From Chryseobacterium limigenitum (GTDB lineage Bacteria > Bacteroidota > Bacteroidia > Flavobacteriales > Weeksellaceae): a DNA stretch of 64,000 bases. The notes under the pieces were generated by a model, which was not told the origin of the DNA, searched no databases, and saw only the letters and a list, made by a program, of their open reading frames with translations. Positions 1-8,700 of the stretch are shown here, in pieces (the first letter of the stretch is position 1; each line of letters starts with the position of its first letter). A program made the translations under genes and the position numbers. The stretch spans positions 1 to 64,000 of the forward strand of contig NZ_FPKW01000014.1 in the NCBI RefSeq assembly GCF_900114875.1. Reading direction: 5' to 3'.

Positions 1-306
1 CATTCAGATAGAGGGATACAATATGCGTGTACAGAATTTACATCAATAGTCGGAAAAAACATTACTCGAAGCATGAGCGGAAAAGGAAATTGTTATGACA
101 ATGCTGTAGCTGAGAGCTTTTTCAAAACTCTGAAAACCGAACTTGTCTATCAAAATAAATATGAAACTAGAGATCATGCTAAAAACTCTGTGTTTGAATA
201 TATAGAAACATTTTACAACACTCACAGAAGGCATTCGGCTTTAGGAAATTTAACCATAAAAGAGTATCAAAATTTAATGTCTAATCAATCTAAAAATGTA
301 GCATAA
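1..306 (+). CDS. IS3-family transposase OrfB, 3' end only
   Basis: The reading frame is open from base 1 and ends at the TAA at 304-306, so the gene starts outside the window. The visible 101 residues are the C-terminal part of a DDE integrase of the IS3/IS150 type: an HSDRGIQY block near the start, then SMSGKGNCYDNAVAESFFKT, containing the third catalytic acidic residue region, and the family-typical ending around FYNTHRRHSALGNLTIKEYQ. It would cut and join the ends of its own insertion sequence. An ATG at 73 is internal and not the real start. It is followed at about 322-346 by the likely right end of the element and then by a truncated gene. Confidence 0.9.
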   Translation, partial: HSDRGIQYACTEFTSIVGKNITRSMSGKGNCYDNAVAESFFKTLKTELVYQNKYETRDHAKNSVFEYIETFYNTHRRHSALGNLTIKEYQNLMSNQSKNVA

Positions 307-346
307 AGAGTATATAAATTTTGTCTCAAAAATAGTTGCAAGTTCA
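1..346 (+). mobile_element. IS3-type insertion sequence, right end
   Basis: The transposase stop at 306 is followed by about 40 bases with no coding content, ending in a TGTCTCAAAAATAGTTGCAA stretch (323-342) that looks like a terminal inverted repeat, with a CA end at 340 or 346. The left end is outside the window so the repeat cannot be matched. The next gene is open in frame from 307 and resumes protein similarity immediately after the presumed end, which places the boundary at about 346. Confidence 0.6.
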
Positions 347-984
347 GATTACAATTTGTGTTACCGGGTGTGCATTCTGATATCGGAGGTTGTTATGTGA
401 ATAATAATGAAGAAAAAGTAGATTTATATGAAGAACATGAGAATGATGGTAAAAACTGTGAAAGATTCAGAAACATACTTATAGAGGAAGGTTGGTATAA
501 GCCGGAAGAGATTGTAGTGCACAAGTTTACTTATCCACATAAATATGGGGTAAATACGAAGTACCTATTAGTGGGCACACGAAGACTTTTTAGTACTTAT
601 GATAAAATTTCTTTGAATACCATGTTTCATTATTCACAACAAGAACAATTTGGAGTGAAGTATGAACAAAAACGTGTTAACAAGCATAAAATTTCTGATG
701 TTTTTTTAACTGAAATCTACAATCAATTGAAAAATTATATGAATGCCTGTAGTATATTACGCAATACCTACATAGAAGAATATAACCAAAGCAATTCTTC
801 AGGGGATTATCTTTCAAAAATAAAGACTTTACATTATGAAGATTTTGTAGATTTAGAAAAGCTTAAAATACTGAGAAACCAATATCTACACTGGTCTGCC
901 AGTGCAACCAAAACAGGATATGGACCGAGAGTAGGTAAAGTCTCAAATGCTAAAGAACGTACAAGAAATATACAATATGGATAA
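347..984 (+). pseudogene. DUF2235/Tle1-like phospholipase, N-terminus removed by IS
   Basis: The frame is open from the end of the insertion sequence and reads LPGVHSDIGGCY at its start, the block that follows the nucleophile elbow in DUF2235 (T6SS Tle1-type phospholipase) proteins; the normal W-x-GVHSDVGGGY motif is well known. About 210 residues of C-terminal domain follow with no recognised motif. The GxSxG nucleophile motif and the first part of the hydrolase fold are missing, so the protein should be inactive. A GTG at 358 could serve as a fortuitous start. The gene overlaps the start of the next gene by 8 bases. It probably was an antibacterial lipase effector; that role is inference. 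Confidence 0.7.
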
Positions 985-2065
985 TAAAATACAATACATA
1001 CTGCAACGCATCTTTTGTTTTGTAATATGTGTCAATCTCATACAATGTCAAAAAATGAAAGATGCAAAACAGCCTTTTCAGGTAGAAATCTCCCATCCTG
1101 ATAATAAATATGATATCACCCCTGTATTTGATAATATCAAAACGTTAGAAGGAATCCATGCAGGCTTACCTTATGGCAGCTCCTCCGGGAGATGGGGAGA
1201 TTCTGGTAAAAGCTGGACGGAACAGTATGGTACACCTATAGGGGCAGATATTACTTATTATGCAGATTATGAAAATGCCTATTATCACTTGAATGTGGAT
1301 TTTCCTTTGGACACAATAAAAGACTATATGGAGCGTGCGTATTCTATTTGGGATGATTTGAAAGGAGAAACTCAGGAATATAAAAGATTAGGCAGAGGAT
1401 ATGAGGCTTCCAATGGAGTGAACTCGTATGACAGTTTTTCCACCTTGGTTTTTGGTTTTGCTCCTAAAGGTATGGTTGTGGTATGGCTGAATTTTGGGAA
1501 TACACGTATTGAGCTGGGTCGTTATCAGGCAAAACTTGTTACAGATCCTATAGAAATAGCCAAAGCCAAAGAAAAATATCTGCGAACATACCGTTTAAGT
1601 CCTGAACAATATGTTGAATTCCAAAAAGAATATTTTATCCCCGATGCAAGTCCAAAAGAATGGGATGATTATAGAATACGTTATCATTGGCGACCTGTTG
1701 TAAGCTCTACAAATCCTAAATTTCGATTATTTGAAATTCTCAATTATACTTATAACGGAGAAAAAGAAGGGGCATTACGGCCTTGGGTTTTAGATATGCC
1801 TTACAAAGAAAGGGCAATACCACGAGAAATGGTGTTCACCTGGGAAACGGGAAAAGAAAAGCAGCAGCAATTAAATGCCCGCGCTTTTTTCAATTGGGAA
1901 AAAACCAATGAAGCATTTAAAAAAGCAGGAAGCAAGATCGATATGCAGGTGAAGATTGCAGAAGATAACAATTCTGTTGAAATTTTACTGAATGGAAAGC
2001 CTTTAGAAACGGATAGCATTCGTATCTATCAATGGTCAGGAGATTATAAAGAAAGTTATAAATAA
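977..2065 (+). CDS. DUF2931-like lipoprotein, possible immunity protein
   Basis: A 362-residue protein. I chose the ATG at 977 rather than 947 because it gives a lipoprotein signal peptide: charged start, hydrophobic stretch RIFCFVICVNLIQC with the lipobox Cys at about residue 24. The mature part has a GxHAGLPYGSSSGRWG block, an SFSTLVFGFAPKGMVVVWLNF strand pair and a long charged C-terminus, which resembles the DUF2931 lipoproteins common in Bacteroidota; I am not certain of the family. Its start overlaps the end of the Tle1-like gene, and lipoproteins encoded right after Tle effectors are often their periplasmic immunity proteins. If so it is an orphan immunity gene, because its effector is broken. 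Confidence 0.6.
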   Translation: MDNKIQYILQRIFCFVICVNLIQCQKMKDAKQPFQVEISHPDNKYDITPVFDNIKTLEGIHAGLPYGSSSGRWGDSGKSWTEQYGTPIGADITYYADYENAYYHLNVDFPLDTIKDYMERAYSIWDDLKGETQEYKRLGRGYEASNGVNSYDSFSTLVFGFAPKGMVVVWLNFGNTRIELGRYQAKLVTDPIEIAKAKEKYLRTYRLSPEQYVEFQKEYFIPDASPKEWDDYRIRYHWRPVVSSTNPKFRLFEILNYTYNGEKEGALRPWVLDMPYKERAIPREMVFTWETGKEKQQQLNARAFFNWEKTNEAFKKAGSKIDMQVKIAEDNNSVEILLNGKPLETDSIRIYQWSGDYKESYK

Positions 2066-2190
2066 AGCATAAGTATTGATTATTTTAAATTTTTGAAAAA
2101 GTAATTTCATTTATTCTAGAGATTCGTTAAGATTCTGATTGATTTTCTAATTATTGAAAATTTCTAGTATAGGTAAGTAATCAAAGTATA

Positions 2191-2551
2191 ATGTGTAAAA
2201 CAATTAAAAAAAAATATTATCAGAACTATTCTCGTTTATTTAATTGGAATAATAGTGTCATTCATTTTGCATATGAGTCTCTATAAATATGAAAATCAAG
2301 CCGATATTATAATTTTTATGGCGATATTCTGCTTCTTTTCAATTATGGGAATTTATAGTTTAGTTGTTGATAATTTATTATACTGGATGTATAGAAAGAA
2401 TAATATGAATGCTTTTCTTGTTTCAAATTCTATTTGTTTTATTTACATTGTATTTAGTGCGATAAATAATGATTTGAAAGAATATGATCCTATATATTAT
2501 TTTTGTGCTCCTGTATTTTTTGTATTAAATATTCTTTCATTTTTATTTTAA
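2191..2551 (+). pseudogene. Small multi-helix membrane protein, frameshifted in poly-A
   Basis: From 2255 the frame encodes a hydrophobic protein with about four membrane segments, but only a GTG is available there. The frame is open back to 2192 without a start codon. An ATG at 2191 in the neighbouring frame runs into a tract of nine A residues (2206-2214); removing one A would join MCKTIKK to NIIRTILVYLIGIIVSF, giving a normal N-terminus for a protein of about 119 residues. The real gene is therefore probably 2191-2551 with a one-base insertion, either a natural phase-variable or inactivating change or a sequencing error. I do not recognise the family. Confidence 0.5.
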
Positions 2552-2625
2552 AACAAAATAGAACCTAATAATCTTTATCAACAATTCATGCTTCAAATTT
2601 TAAATAAATATTTTTACATTTGACC

Positions 2626-3339
2626 ATGAACAACAGAAACCGCGGCAAAAATACAGGCGACGACACACTATTCGGATCAGAAAAGCAAATTGACAAATTA
2701 AAATTGGCGGTTAAGGATATGAATTATCTTTTAAGCAGAGATTATGCTGAAAAGGCAGGTTCTGTATTGATAGGAAACCATTATAGATTAAAACCCCGAC
2801 AAATTCAGGCCTTGCGTGGTGCCTCAGCATCAGAAAATCAAATCCAAAATCGAAGATTAAAACAAGTTGAAATTTCATATTTAAAAGATAAGATCATTTA
2901 TTTTGATGGCTTTAATATTTTGATTTTGTTGGAAAGTCTGCTTTCCGAAGCCTATATTTTTGAAGGTCTTGACGGCTGTTATCGCGATCTTTCCGGTGTT
3001 CATGGAACGTATAAAAGAGTGAATCAAACACAAAAATCTATAGAATTGGTTGCTCTTTTTTTTCAAAAGGCAAAGCTTCAAAAATTAGTCTGGATTTTCG
3101 ATAAACCCGTCTCCAATAGTGGGAGAATTAAACAGATGATTCTCGAATTTGCTCAGGAAAATAACCTCAATTGGGAAGTTGATCTACAATTCAATCCCGA
3201 TAAATTTTTAGCAGAAAATGCCGAAATCATAGCTTCTTCCGACGCGTGGATTTTAGATCACTGCAAAAAATGGTTTAATGTAATTGATTATTTAATTCAG
3301 GAAGAAAAACTTTCTGATAATCTGATTAAAATGTTTTAA
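2626..3339 (+). CDS. DUF434 domain-containing protein
   Basis: 237 residues from the ATG at 2626 (a TTG two codons earlier is less likely). The N-terminal half has the DUF434 pattern: RNRGKNTGDDTLF, then LKLAVKDMNYLLSRDYAEKA, then LIGNHYRLKPRQIQAL. The C-terminal half alternates strands and helices with IIYFDGFNILILLESLL and KLVWIFDKPVSNSGRI, resembling a nuclease-like or Rossmann-type fold with acidic residues at strand ends. No function is established for DUF434. It is followed after one base by the next gene, so the two are probably co-transcribed. Confidence 0.8.
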   Translation: MNNRNRGKNTGDDTLFGSEKQIDKLKLAVKDMNYLLSRDYAEKAGSVLIGNHYRLKPRQIQALRGASASENQIQNRRLKQVEISYLKDKIIYFDGFNILILLESLLSEAYIFEGLDGCYRDLSGVHGTYKRVNQTQKSIELVALFFQKAKLQKLVWIFDKPVSNSGRIKQMILEFAQENNLNWEVDLQFNPDKFLAENAEIIASSDAWILDHCKKWFNVIDYLIQEEKLSDNLIKMF

Positions 3340-3340
3340 A

Positions 3341-3991
3341 ATGAATCTGTTCGAAAAATATATTCCATTGCTGTCAACATCTTGGAAAGAAAAATACTAT
3401 CCGATTTTATCGTCAGAACATCTGGAAATCTTATCAAAAAATATTCAGAAATATAAAGACAAAGCTTTAGATTGGGATTTGCCTTATTTTAATGAAGAAA
3501 TAAAAATTGACCGTGATAAAAGTTTCTCTACATTCATCAATATTCTTGAAACGAATGATTCGGATGAGGTTATTACGCAAAGATTACAGGAAATTCCGTT
3601 CGAATATTGGCTGGATATTTTAGGACAAAGACTAACTTCAGCGAGTATTCGGGATGAATCTGCAATTCCGCCTTCTAAGGATATTTTAATTGAAAGTTGT
3701 CAGAAACTTTTTAATGATGAGATCACCATTGCACAACGTGCCTGGGAAAAGCATGTTGGAAGAATCGATGATCAGTTCTGGGGCGAAGTAAAAGGAAACA
3801 ATCAACAAAAACAGCAAAAAGTAATGGAGAAAATTAATTATATCATCAATAATCAAACATGGTGGAATGTTTTCTTTCATTACAAACACGAGCTGGTCTA
3901 CGAAATAAGAGAAAAAGATGGTCACGGAATCCGATGGAGCCACGGCGGAACTCAATTGATTGGTTTTTTAGAAATTTTTATTAATGAATAA
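3341..3991 (+). CDS. Conserved hypothetical protein
   Basis: 216 residues, mostly helical and charged, no signal peptide or membrane segment. I do not recognise the family. Tryptophan-rich stretches (TWWNVFFHYKHELVYE) near the C-terminus and the final GIRWSHGGTQLIGFLEIF suggest a compact globular protein. The start lies one base after the stop of the DUF434 gene, so translation is likely coupled. It ends 61 bases before tatD, which has its own promoter. Confidence 0.65.
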   Translation: MNLFEKYIPLLSTSWKEKYYPILSSEHLEILSKNIQKYKDKALDWDLPYFNEEIKIDRDKSFSTFINILETNDSDEVITQRLQEIPFEYWLDILGQRLTSASIRDESAIPPSKDILIESCQKLFNDEITIAQRAWEKHVGRIDDQFWGEVKGNNQQKQQKVMEKINYIINNQTWWNVFFHYKHELVYEIREKDGHGIRWSHGGTQLIGFLEIFINE

Positions 3992-3997
3992 TTTTAC

Positions 3998-4033
3998 AAC
4001 GTAAAAAGATTGCGTACTTATATTTTAGTTTTG
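3998..4033 (+). promoter_or_regulatory. tatD promoter sharing the island's TGCGTA-N9 element
   Basis: TGCGTA at 4011-4016 is followed by 9 bases and then the -7 box TAGTTTTG at 4026-4033. The upstream half reads AACGTA at 3998-4003, with a 7-base A-rich spacer. The same geometry is found before the Y-RNA/slipin unit (22880-22915), Ro60 (25903-25938) and the Y-RNA array (28783-28818). This suggests tatD belongs to the same regulon. Confidence 0.55.
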
Positions 4034-4052
4034 TCAGCTAAAATTTTAAAAT

Positions 4053-4838
4053 ATGAACACTTACATCGATATTGGCATTAACCTGACCAATAAACAATTC
4101 CACAACGAACACGAAGAAATTATCAACCGCGCGTTGGACAATGGAGTAGAGCAAATGATCCTCACAGGAACAAGCGTCCGCGGAAGCAAAGAATCTGCAG
4201 AGATTGCAGAAAATTATCTCAAAATTTTATTTTCAACCGCAGGAATCCATCCTCATGACGCAAAATCTTTTAATAATGAAAGCATCAGCGAACTTCGAAA
4301 ATTATTAAAACAAGACCAAGTTATCTCAGTTGGAGAATGCGGGCTGGATTTTGATCGCGATTTTTCACCAAGACCTATTCAGGAAAAATGTTATGGCGCT
4401 CAACTGGAATTAGCCATTGAAGTTGATAAGCCTCTCTTTCTTCACGAAAGATCAGCCTTTAAAAGATTCAATGAAATTACGGATGAATATCTTTCAAAAC
4501 TTCCCGAAGCTGTTATTCACTGTTTCACAGGAACTTTAAATGAAGCAAAAACCTATTTGGATAAAGGATTTTATTTAGGATTTACGGGAGCGATCAGCGA
4601 TGATAAAAGGTTTAAACATTTGGAAGATGTTATCAAATATATTCCGCTTGACCGGATGATGATCGAAACAGACGCACCTTTCATGTTGCCGAAAAACATA
4701 CCAAGAACACAACACCGCCGAAATGAGCCATCCTACCTGCCTTATGTTGCACAGACAATCGCCAAATTAAAGAAAATAAGCATTTCCGAGGTCGCGGATG
4801 AAACCACCGAAGTCGCCAGAAAATTTTTCAGAATATAA
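4053..4838 (+). CDS. tatD: TatD-family metal-dependent nuclease
   Basis: 261 residues, the usual TatD length, and closer to true E. coli TatD than to YcfH: it begins with DIGINLT instead of an HxH motif, has STAGIHPHD at 62-69, GECGLDF with metal ligand Glu95, His131, HCFTG with His156 and ETDAP with Asp207. These match the metal-binding residues of the family. TatD is a 3'-5' exonuclease and apurinic endonuclease acting on DNA and reported to act on RNA. It has its own promoter, of the type used in the RNA-repair island further downstream, and a terminator after the stop. Confidence 0.93.
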   Translation: MNTYIDIGINLTNKQFHNEHEEIINRALDNGVEQMILTGTSVRGSKESAEIAENYLKILFSTAGIHPHDAKSFNNESISELRKLLKQDQVISVGECGLDFDRDFSPRPIQEKCYGAQLELAIEVDKPLFLHERSAFKRFNEITDEYLSKLPEAVIHCFTGTLNEAKTYLDKGFYLGFTGAISDDKRFKHLEDVIKYIPLDRMMIETDAPFMLPKNIPRTQHRRNEPSYLPYVAQTIAKLKKISISEVADETTEVARKFFRI

Positions 4839-4842
4839 AAAG

Positions 4843-4876
4843 GAGCTCTACAAATTAATGTAAAGCTCTTTTTATT
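4843..4876 (+). terminator. Intrinsic terminator after tatD
   Basis: GAGCTCTACA pairs with TGTAAAGCTC across a 6-base loop, with one mismatch, followed by a run of T. It lies between convergent tatD and deoD and may serve both. Confidence 0.75.
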
Positions 4877-4895
4877 TTATAATATTGCTTTTCTC

Positions 4896-5606
4896 TTAGA
4901 TGCTTTTCCAGGCAGCTTCTAAAGCGAGTTCGATCATTGGTTTTAAAGCTGTTTCTCTTTGATCAGCTGAAATATTTTCGTGAGTCGGGATAATATCGGT
5001 TACCGTAAGGATCGTCGCGGCATTTTTTCCTAAATATTTTGCATTGGCATATAATCCAAATGCTTCCATTTCAACGGCCGGACAGTTATATTTCGTTGCA
5101 ATCGCAGGAACAGCCTGATCTTTTCTGTAGAAAATATCACTGCTGTGAACGTTGATGGCTTTAGTTTTTAAAGCTAATTCTTCCGCAGTTGCATTAATGG
5201 TGTCAAAAATATTTCCCTGGTGAGAAAGAATTTCATCCTCAATTTCCCATGCATATTTTGCGTAGGTACTTTCACTTGCTGCATTTTCAACATTTAAAAT
5301 ATCAAAAGTCTTCAAATCTGTTGTATATGCACCACAAGTTCCGATTCTGATGATCGTCTCCACTTCATATTCTGTGTACAGCTCAAAAGAATAGATTCCA
5401 ATGCTTGGAAATCCCATTCCGCTGGCTCCTACAGTGATTTCTTTACCTTTATAAAGGCCGGTATAATAAAAAATACCGCGTGTTTTGCTTACTAATTTTG
5501 CGTTTTCTAAAAAGTTTTCTGCAATATACTGTGCGCGAAGCGGATCCCCCGGCTGCAATACAACTTTAGCAATTTCTCCCTTTTTTGCACTGATGTGAAT
5601 ACTCAT
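4896..5606 (-). CDS. deoD: Purine-nucleoside phosphorylase, DeoD type
   Basis: 236 residues, the standard length of hexameric PNP. It splits purine (deoxy)ribonucleosides with phosphate in nucleoside salvage in the cytoplasm. Visible motifs: QPGDPLRA at 18-25 (phosphate and oligomer residues), RIGTCGA at 87-93 with the phosphate-binding Arg87, VEMEAFG at 178-184 contacting ribose, and the catalytic Asp204 in TVTD. The E. coli enzyme has Asp204 at the same position. Single gene, convergent with tatD. Confidence 0.95.
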   Translation of the reverse strand: MSIHISAKKGEIAKVVLQPGDPLRAQYIAENFLENAKLVSKTRGIFYYTGLYKGKEITVGASGMGFPSIGIYSFELYTEYEVETIIRIGTCGAYTTDLKTFDILNVENAASESTYAKYAWEIEDEILSHQGNIFDTINATAEELALKTKAINVHSSDIFYRKDQAVPAIATKYNCPAVEMEAFGLYANAKYLGKNAATILTVTDIIPTHENISADQRETALKPMIELALEAAWKSI

Positions 5607-5688
5607 AATTTTATTTTGAATGGCACAAAGATAGCAAATCTGTGAAAAGTGAATGGTCAGTGTATGATGCTTAATATTTTTTTTCAGA

Positions 5689-5783
5689 AGCTATTTCCCG
5701 CTTTCCACTGTATCTTTTCTGTTACGGCCTCAGCTTCGCTCCGGCCGCAACAGAAAAGGATGCCGTTTCAATCGGGGCTAGGG
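5689..5783. repeat. Dispersed intergenic repeat A, copy 1
   Basis: Conserved ends CTATTTCCCGCTTTCCACTG and GATGCCGTTTCAATCGGGGC bracket an inverted core built from GTTACGGCC/GGCCGCAAC flanks (TTTTCTGTT with AACAGAAAA). A second copy at 27567-27658 keeps both ends but has a different core. The layout resembles a REP-like or non-autonomous mobile element seen repeatedly in Chryseobacterium genomes. Confidence 0.7.
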
Positions 5784-6000
5784 TCTTTGTCTTTCTTTCA
5801 AAATTTGTCATTGCGAACCGAAGGTGAAGCAATTTTATGAAAATTTAGTAATAAAAAAATATTGGTGAGCGAAACGCTTTAACGCATAAAAAATATTCTC
5901 AACTATCATAGACAAAATCCTTGCGAACCTTGCGTTAAAACCCAAGATTTAAAATTGAATATTAATATTTTTTTAATTCACCAATAACGAATAATATTTT

Positions 6001-6008
6001 TATTTTTG
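6001..6008 (+). promoter_or_regulatory. -7 box TATTTTTG
   Basis: Matches TAnnTTTG. It lies only 4 bases before the ATG at 6013, so the transcript would be leaderless or start inside the first codons (alternative ATG at 6016). Confidence 0.5.
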
Positions 6009-6012
6009 TTAG

Positions 6013-6654
6013 ATGATGGAAAACACCTCCCCGTTTTTAGACACTTTATTTCTTCTCCGAAAAGATGAATGTATAACGATTTTTTCAGATATAAAAGAAA
6101 TTTCAAAAAAGGAAGAACAAGACGCTGCAGATTATTTTGAAACCGAATTTGAAAAAGAAAGACTGGAATTTTTATCAGATCAAATAAACTGTAATAAAGA
6201 AACAGCAGTTTGGGCAGGAAAAGTATTATATCACAGTGCTCAATTGTATTTGATTCGTAGAGATACAGCAAAGGATTTAGGTCAATTAATTCCACCATAT
6301 AAAGGAACAAGGGATGTTTCATCAATTTTGTCGGCAGACTTATCATTAAGATTTTTACCACAAATTGTTGACGGATTACAAATTGCAGATGCGGAAGATC
6401 CTTTGATTAAAATGTTGGAAAATATTTTATCACAATTTCATTATTCAGCAGTCGGATCTGAAATTGATGTAGAAAAAGTAAATTGGGAAGAAGAATTAAA
6501 AGACAAAACCTATCGAAAACTATATCTCGAAAGAATTGTAGAAAAGAAAGCATATAAATTGGCAGAAATTCCGTTTATTAACAAATTATTGATTGCAGAA
6601 TTTGGTATGCATAAAGACGTATTCTGGAGAGAATTAAAAAATGTAAACAGTTAA
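6013..6654 (+). CDS. Hypothetical protein upstream of MoxR operon
   Basis: 213 residues, helical, acidic, no signal peptide or membrane segment. I do not recognise the family. It starts with ATGATG; the second ATG (6016) is equally possible. Its stop is 196 bases before the MoxR gene in the same direction, so it may be a separate accessory gene rather than part of the tight operon that follows. The gap contains fragments of dispersed repeats. Confidence 0.65.
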   Translation: MMENTSPFLDTLFLLRKDECITIFSDIKEISKKEEQDAADYFETEFEKERLEFLSDQINCNKETAVWAGKVLYHSAQLYLIRRDTAKDLGQLIPPYKGTRDVSSILSADLSLRFLPQIVDGLQIADAEDPLIKMLENILSQFHYSAVGSEIDVEKVNWEEELKDKTYRKLYLERIVEKKAYKLAEIPFINKLLIAEFGMHKDVFWRELKNVNS

Positions 6655-6850
6655 AGAAAATTGACATAATTGAATAAATCTCTGTGTTCTTTGCTGAGTG
6701 AAATCGAAGATTCGACGTAGTCAAACGCCTTTGCGAACTTAAAAACAGTTAGTAGTCAAAAAACTTTGTGTGCTTTGCGTTAAAAAAAGCATTATTCAGG
6801 AAAGAAAGCACTCTTTACATTAGAAAAAAAATATAAAAACTGAGAAATCA

Positions 6851-7984
6851 ATGACTCAAAATATAAATAAATTAAACACAGTTCTTAATTACGTAAAAGA
6901 CACCTTCGTTGGCAAAAACGATGTAGTCGATCTGTTAGGAATCTGTTTATTAGCACGAGAAAACGCATTTTTGTACGGACCTCCGGGAACGGCAAAATCT
7001 GCCATTATAAGAACACTCGCAAAAACCGTGAAAGACGGAAAAAACTTTGAATATCTTTTAACCCGTTTCACTGAGCCAAACGAAATTTTCGGACCTTTTG
7101 ATATCAGAAAATTAAAAGATGGCGAACTTTTAACCAACACAGAAGGGATGATGCCGGAAGCGTCAATGGTTTTTCTGGACGAGATCTTCAATGCCAATTC
7201 TGCCATTCTTAACTCACTTTTGATGGCTTTGAATGAAAAGATCTTCAAAAGAGGAAAAGAAACAAAAAATCTTCCTGCATTAATGTTTGTGGGGGCAAGT
7301 AATGTTCTTCCTGAAGATGAAGCTTTGAACGCGTTATTCGACCGTTTTCTGATCAGAATAAATGTCGATTATGTACACCCGGATCTTCTTCAGCAAGTAC
7401 TTTTAGCCGGAAGAAAACTGGAAAATAATGTTGAAACTGACACTCCTGAAATTCTTTCTGACGAGATCAGAGAACTTCAAAATTTGTGCAGAAGTATTGA
7501 CTTGAAGCCGATTTATGAAGTCTATTTAAATACAATTATCAGTCTTAGAAATACAGGAATCGCAATTTCCGACCGTCGAGCCGTAAAACTGCAAAATTTA
7601 ATTGCAGCAAGTGCTTTAATTTGTGGAAGAAATGAAGCAATACTTTCTGATCTTTGGGTATTAAAACACATTTGGGACACCGAAGAACAGATCGAGATTC
7701 TGGAAGGAATTATCAACAGAACCATCGAAAAAGATGAAGATCCGAAGTCTCATCCTCAGGCTTTGCAAAACAAGACCCCAAATCCGGAGGAAGTCATGAA
7801 AGATGTAAAGATCTTAATTGATAAATGGGAAGGCGGTACTTTAAGTTTTGAAGAGCAAAATGTGATTAAAGATAAATTAAGATACCTCCAAACCCGATGC
7901 GACTGGATCAGACATCCTGAACAAAAACAATACATTCAAAAAAAAATTGAAAGTCTATGGCAGAAGATTCTTCAAACCGTATAA
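6851..7984 (+). CDS. MoxR/RavA-type AAA+ ATPase
   Basis: 377 residues. Walker A GPPGTAKS at 43-50, a RavA-like YLLTRFTEPNEIFGP block at 68-82, Walker B VFLDEI at 107-112, sensor 1 Asn151 in GASN and arginine finger region ALFDRFLIR at 161-169. A helical C-terminal part of about 180 residues follows, as in RavA. These ATPases act as chaperone-like remodelers together with vWA proteins. It is the first gene of an operon with overlapping junctions (28, 10, 11 and 8 bases), and its neighbour at 8691 carries a vWA domain. This matches the MoxR-vWA ternary systems described as NTP-dependent conflict systems; the substrate is unknown. Confidence 0.88.
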   Translation: MTQNINKLNTVLNYVKDTFVGKNDVVDLLGICLLARENAFLYGPPGTAKSAIIRTLAKTVKDGKNFEYLLTRFTEPNEIFGPFDIRKLKDGELLTNTEGMMPEASMVFLDEIFNANSAILNSLLMALNEKIFKRGKETKNLPALMFVGASNVLPEDEALNALFDRFLIRINVDYVHPDLLQQVLLAGRKLENNVETDTPEILSDEIRELQNLCRSIDLKPIYEVYLNTIISLRNTGIAISDRRAVKLQNLIAASALICGRNEAILSDLWVLKHIWDTEEQIEILEGIINRTIEKDEDPKSHPQALQNKTPNPEEVMKDVKILIDKWEGGTLSFEEQNVIKDKLRYLQTRCDWIRHPEQKQYIQKKIESLWQKILQTV

Positions 7985-8700
7985 AAGAATTTTGGGCAGA
8001 ACTTCCCCGAGCTGATGAAGATTTTCTGGGTTCAATTCGTGACTGGAAAAATGTTCAGATCGCTTTGGAAGAAGATGTAATCTGGTTGAAAAACTTTACC
8101 GATGAGCAAGCTGATTCTGCGGAAATTCAGCAATTGCCTAATTTTTTATTATATGAATTAAGAGACGGATTACTCTTCCGAAAAGATGCTTTGGTTCCCA
8201 CTAAGAAGGTGAGAACGGCTTTGCTGTGGTTGCCAATTGATAAAGCTTTACGTTTAACATTTCCACCATCAAATCATAATTTTTTTGGAGTTGATGAAAA
8301 AGTAAAAGTAAACTTAAAATCAAGTGAAGAAGAACATTCTGCAACAGCTTTATTAAGTTCAATATCTAAAATTAAAGACTTTATTATAGCGACTCCAAAA
8401 TTCAAATTAGACAAAATTGAATGGATTGTGATGGAAGATCAAGCTTTATTTCTCGGAACTCCTTTATTAAGTTTTCCTGGGAAAACATTTTGGACGAAAG
8501 ACGGACATCTTTTGCCGACAGGTTTTGATTTTGAGTTTAAAAATTTGAGTTCATTACTTCAAAAAAAGTATAATGAAAGTTTAGACCAATGGCTTGTGTG
8601 GAATGAAGACGGAACTTATATTTCAATTAATAAAAATGATTTCCGAAAACTGTCTGTAAGTTCATTTCGTCTCACTGAAAAAGCACAGGAATGGATTTAA
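7957..8700 (+). CDS. MoxR-vWA system accessory protein
   Basis: 247 residues, starting with an ATG that overlaps the MoxR gene by 28 bases. Soluble alpha/beta protein with no signal peptide. Blocks such as ALLWLPIDKALRLTFPP and GTPLLSFPGKTFWTKDGHLLPTGFDFEF recall the N-terminal bpX-type domains encoded between MoxR and vWA genes in ternary systems, but I cannot assign the exact domain. Position and overlap on both sides argue strongly that it works with the ATPase and the vWA protein. Confidence 0.65.
   Translation: MAEDSSNRIKEFWAELPRADEDFLGSIRDWKNVQIALEEDVIWLKNFTDEQADSAEIQQLPNFLLYELRDGLLFRKDALVPTKKVRTALLWLPIDKALRLTFPPSNHNFFGVDEKVKVNLKSSEEEHSATALLSSISKIKDFIIATPKFKLDKIEWIVMEDQALFLGTPLLSFPGKTFWTKDGHLLPTGFDFEFKNLSSLLQKKYNESLDQWLVWNEDGTYISINKNDFRKLSVSSFRLTEKAQEWI

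Larger units (their letters stand above)
5607..6012. other. Intergenic region with dispersed repeats
   Basis: No convincing gene. It holds a copy of the CTATTTCCCGC repeat (5689-5783), a fragment of the CATTGCGAACCGAAGGTGAA palindromic repeat (5808-5835), and a stretch with CCTTGCGAACCTTGCGTTAA that recurs in part at 6770-6785. TATTTTTG at 6001-6008 is the promoter of the next gene. Confidence 0.6.
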
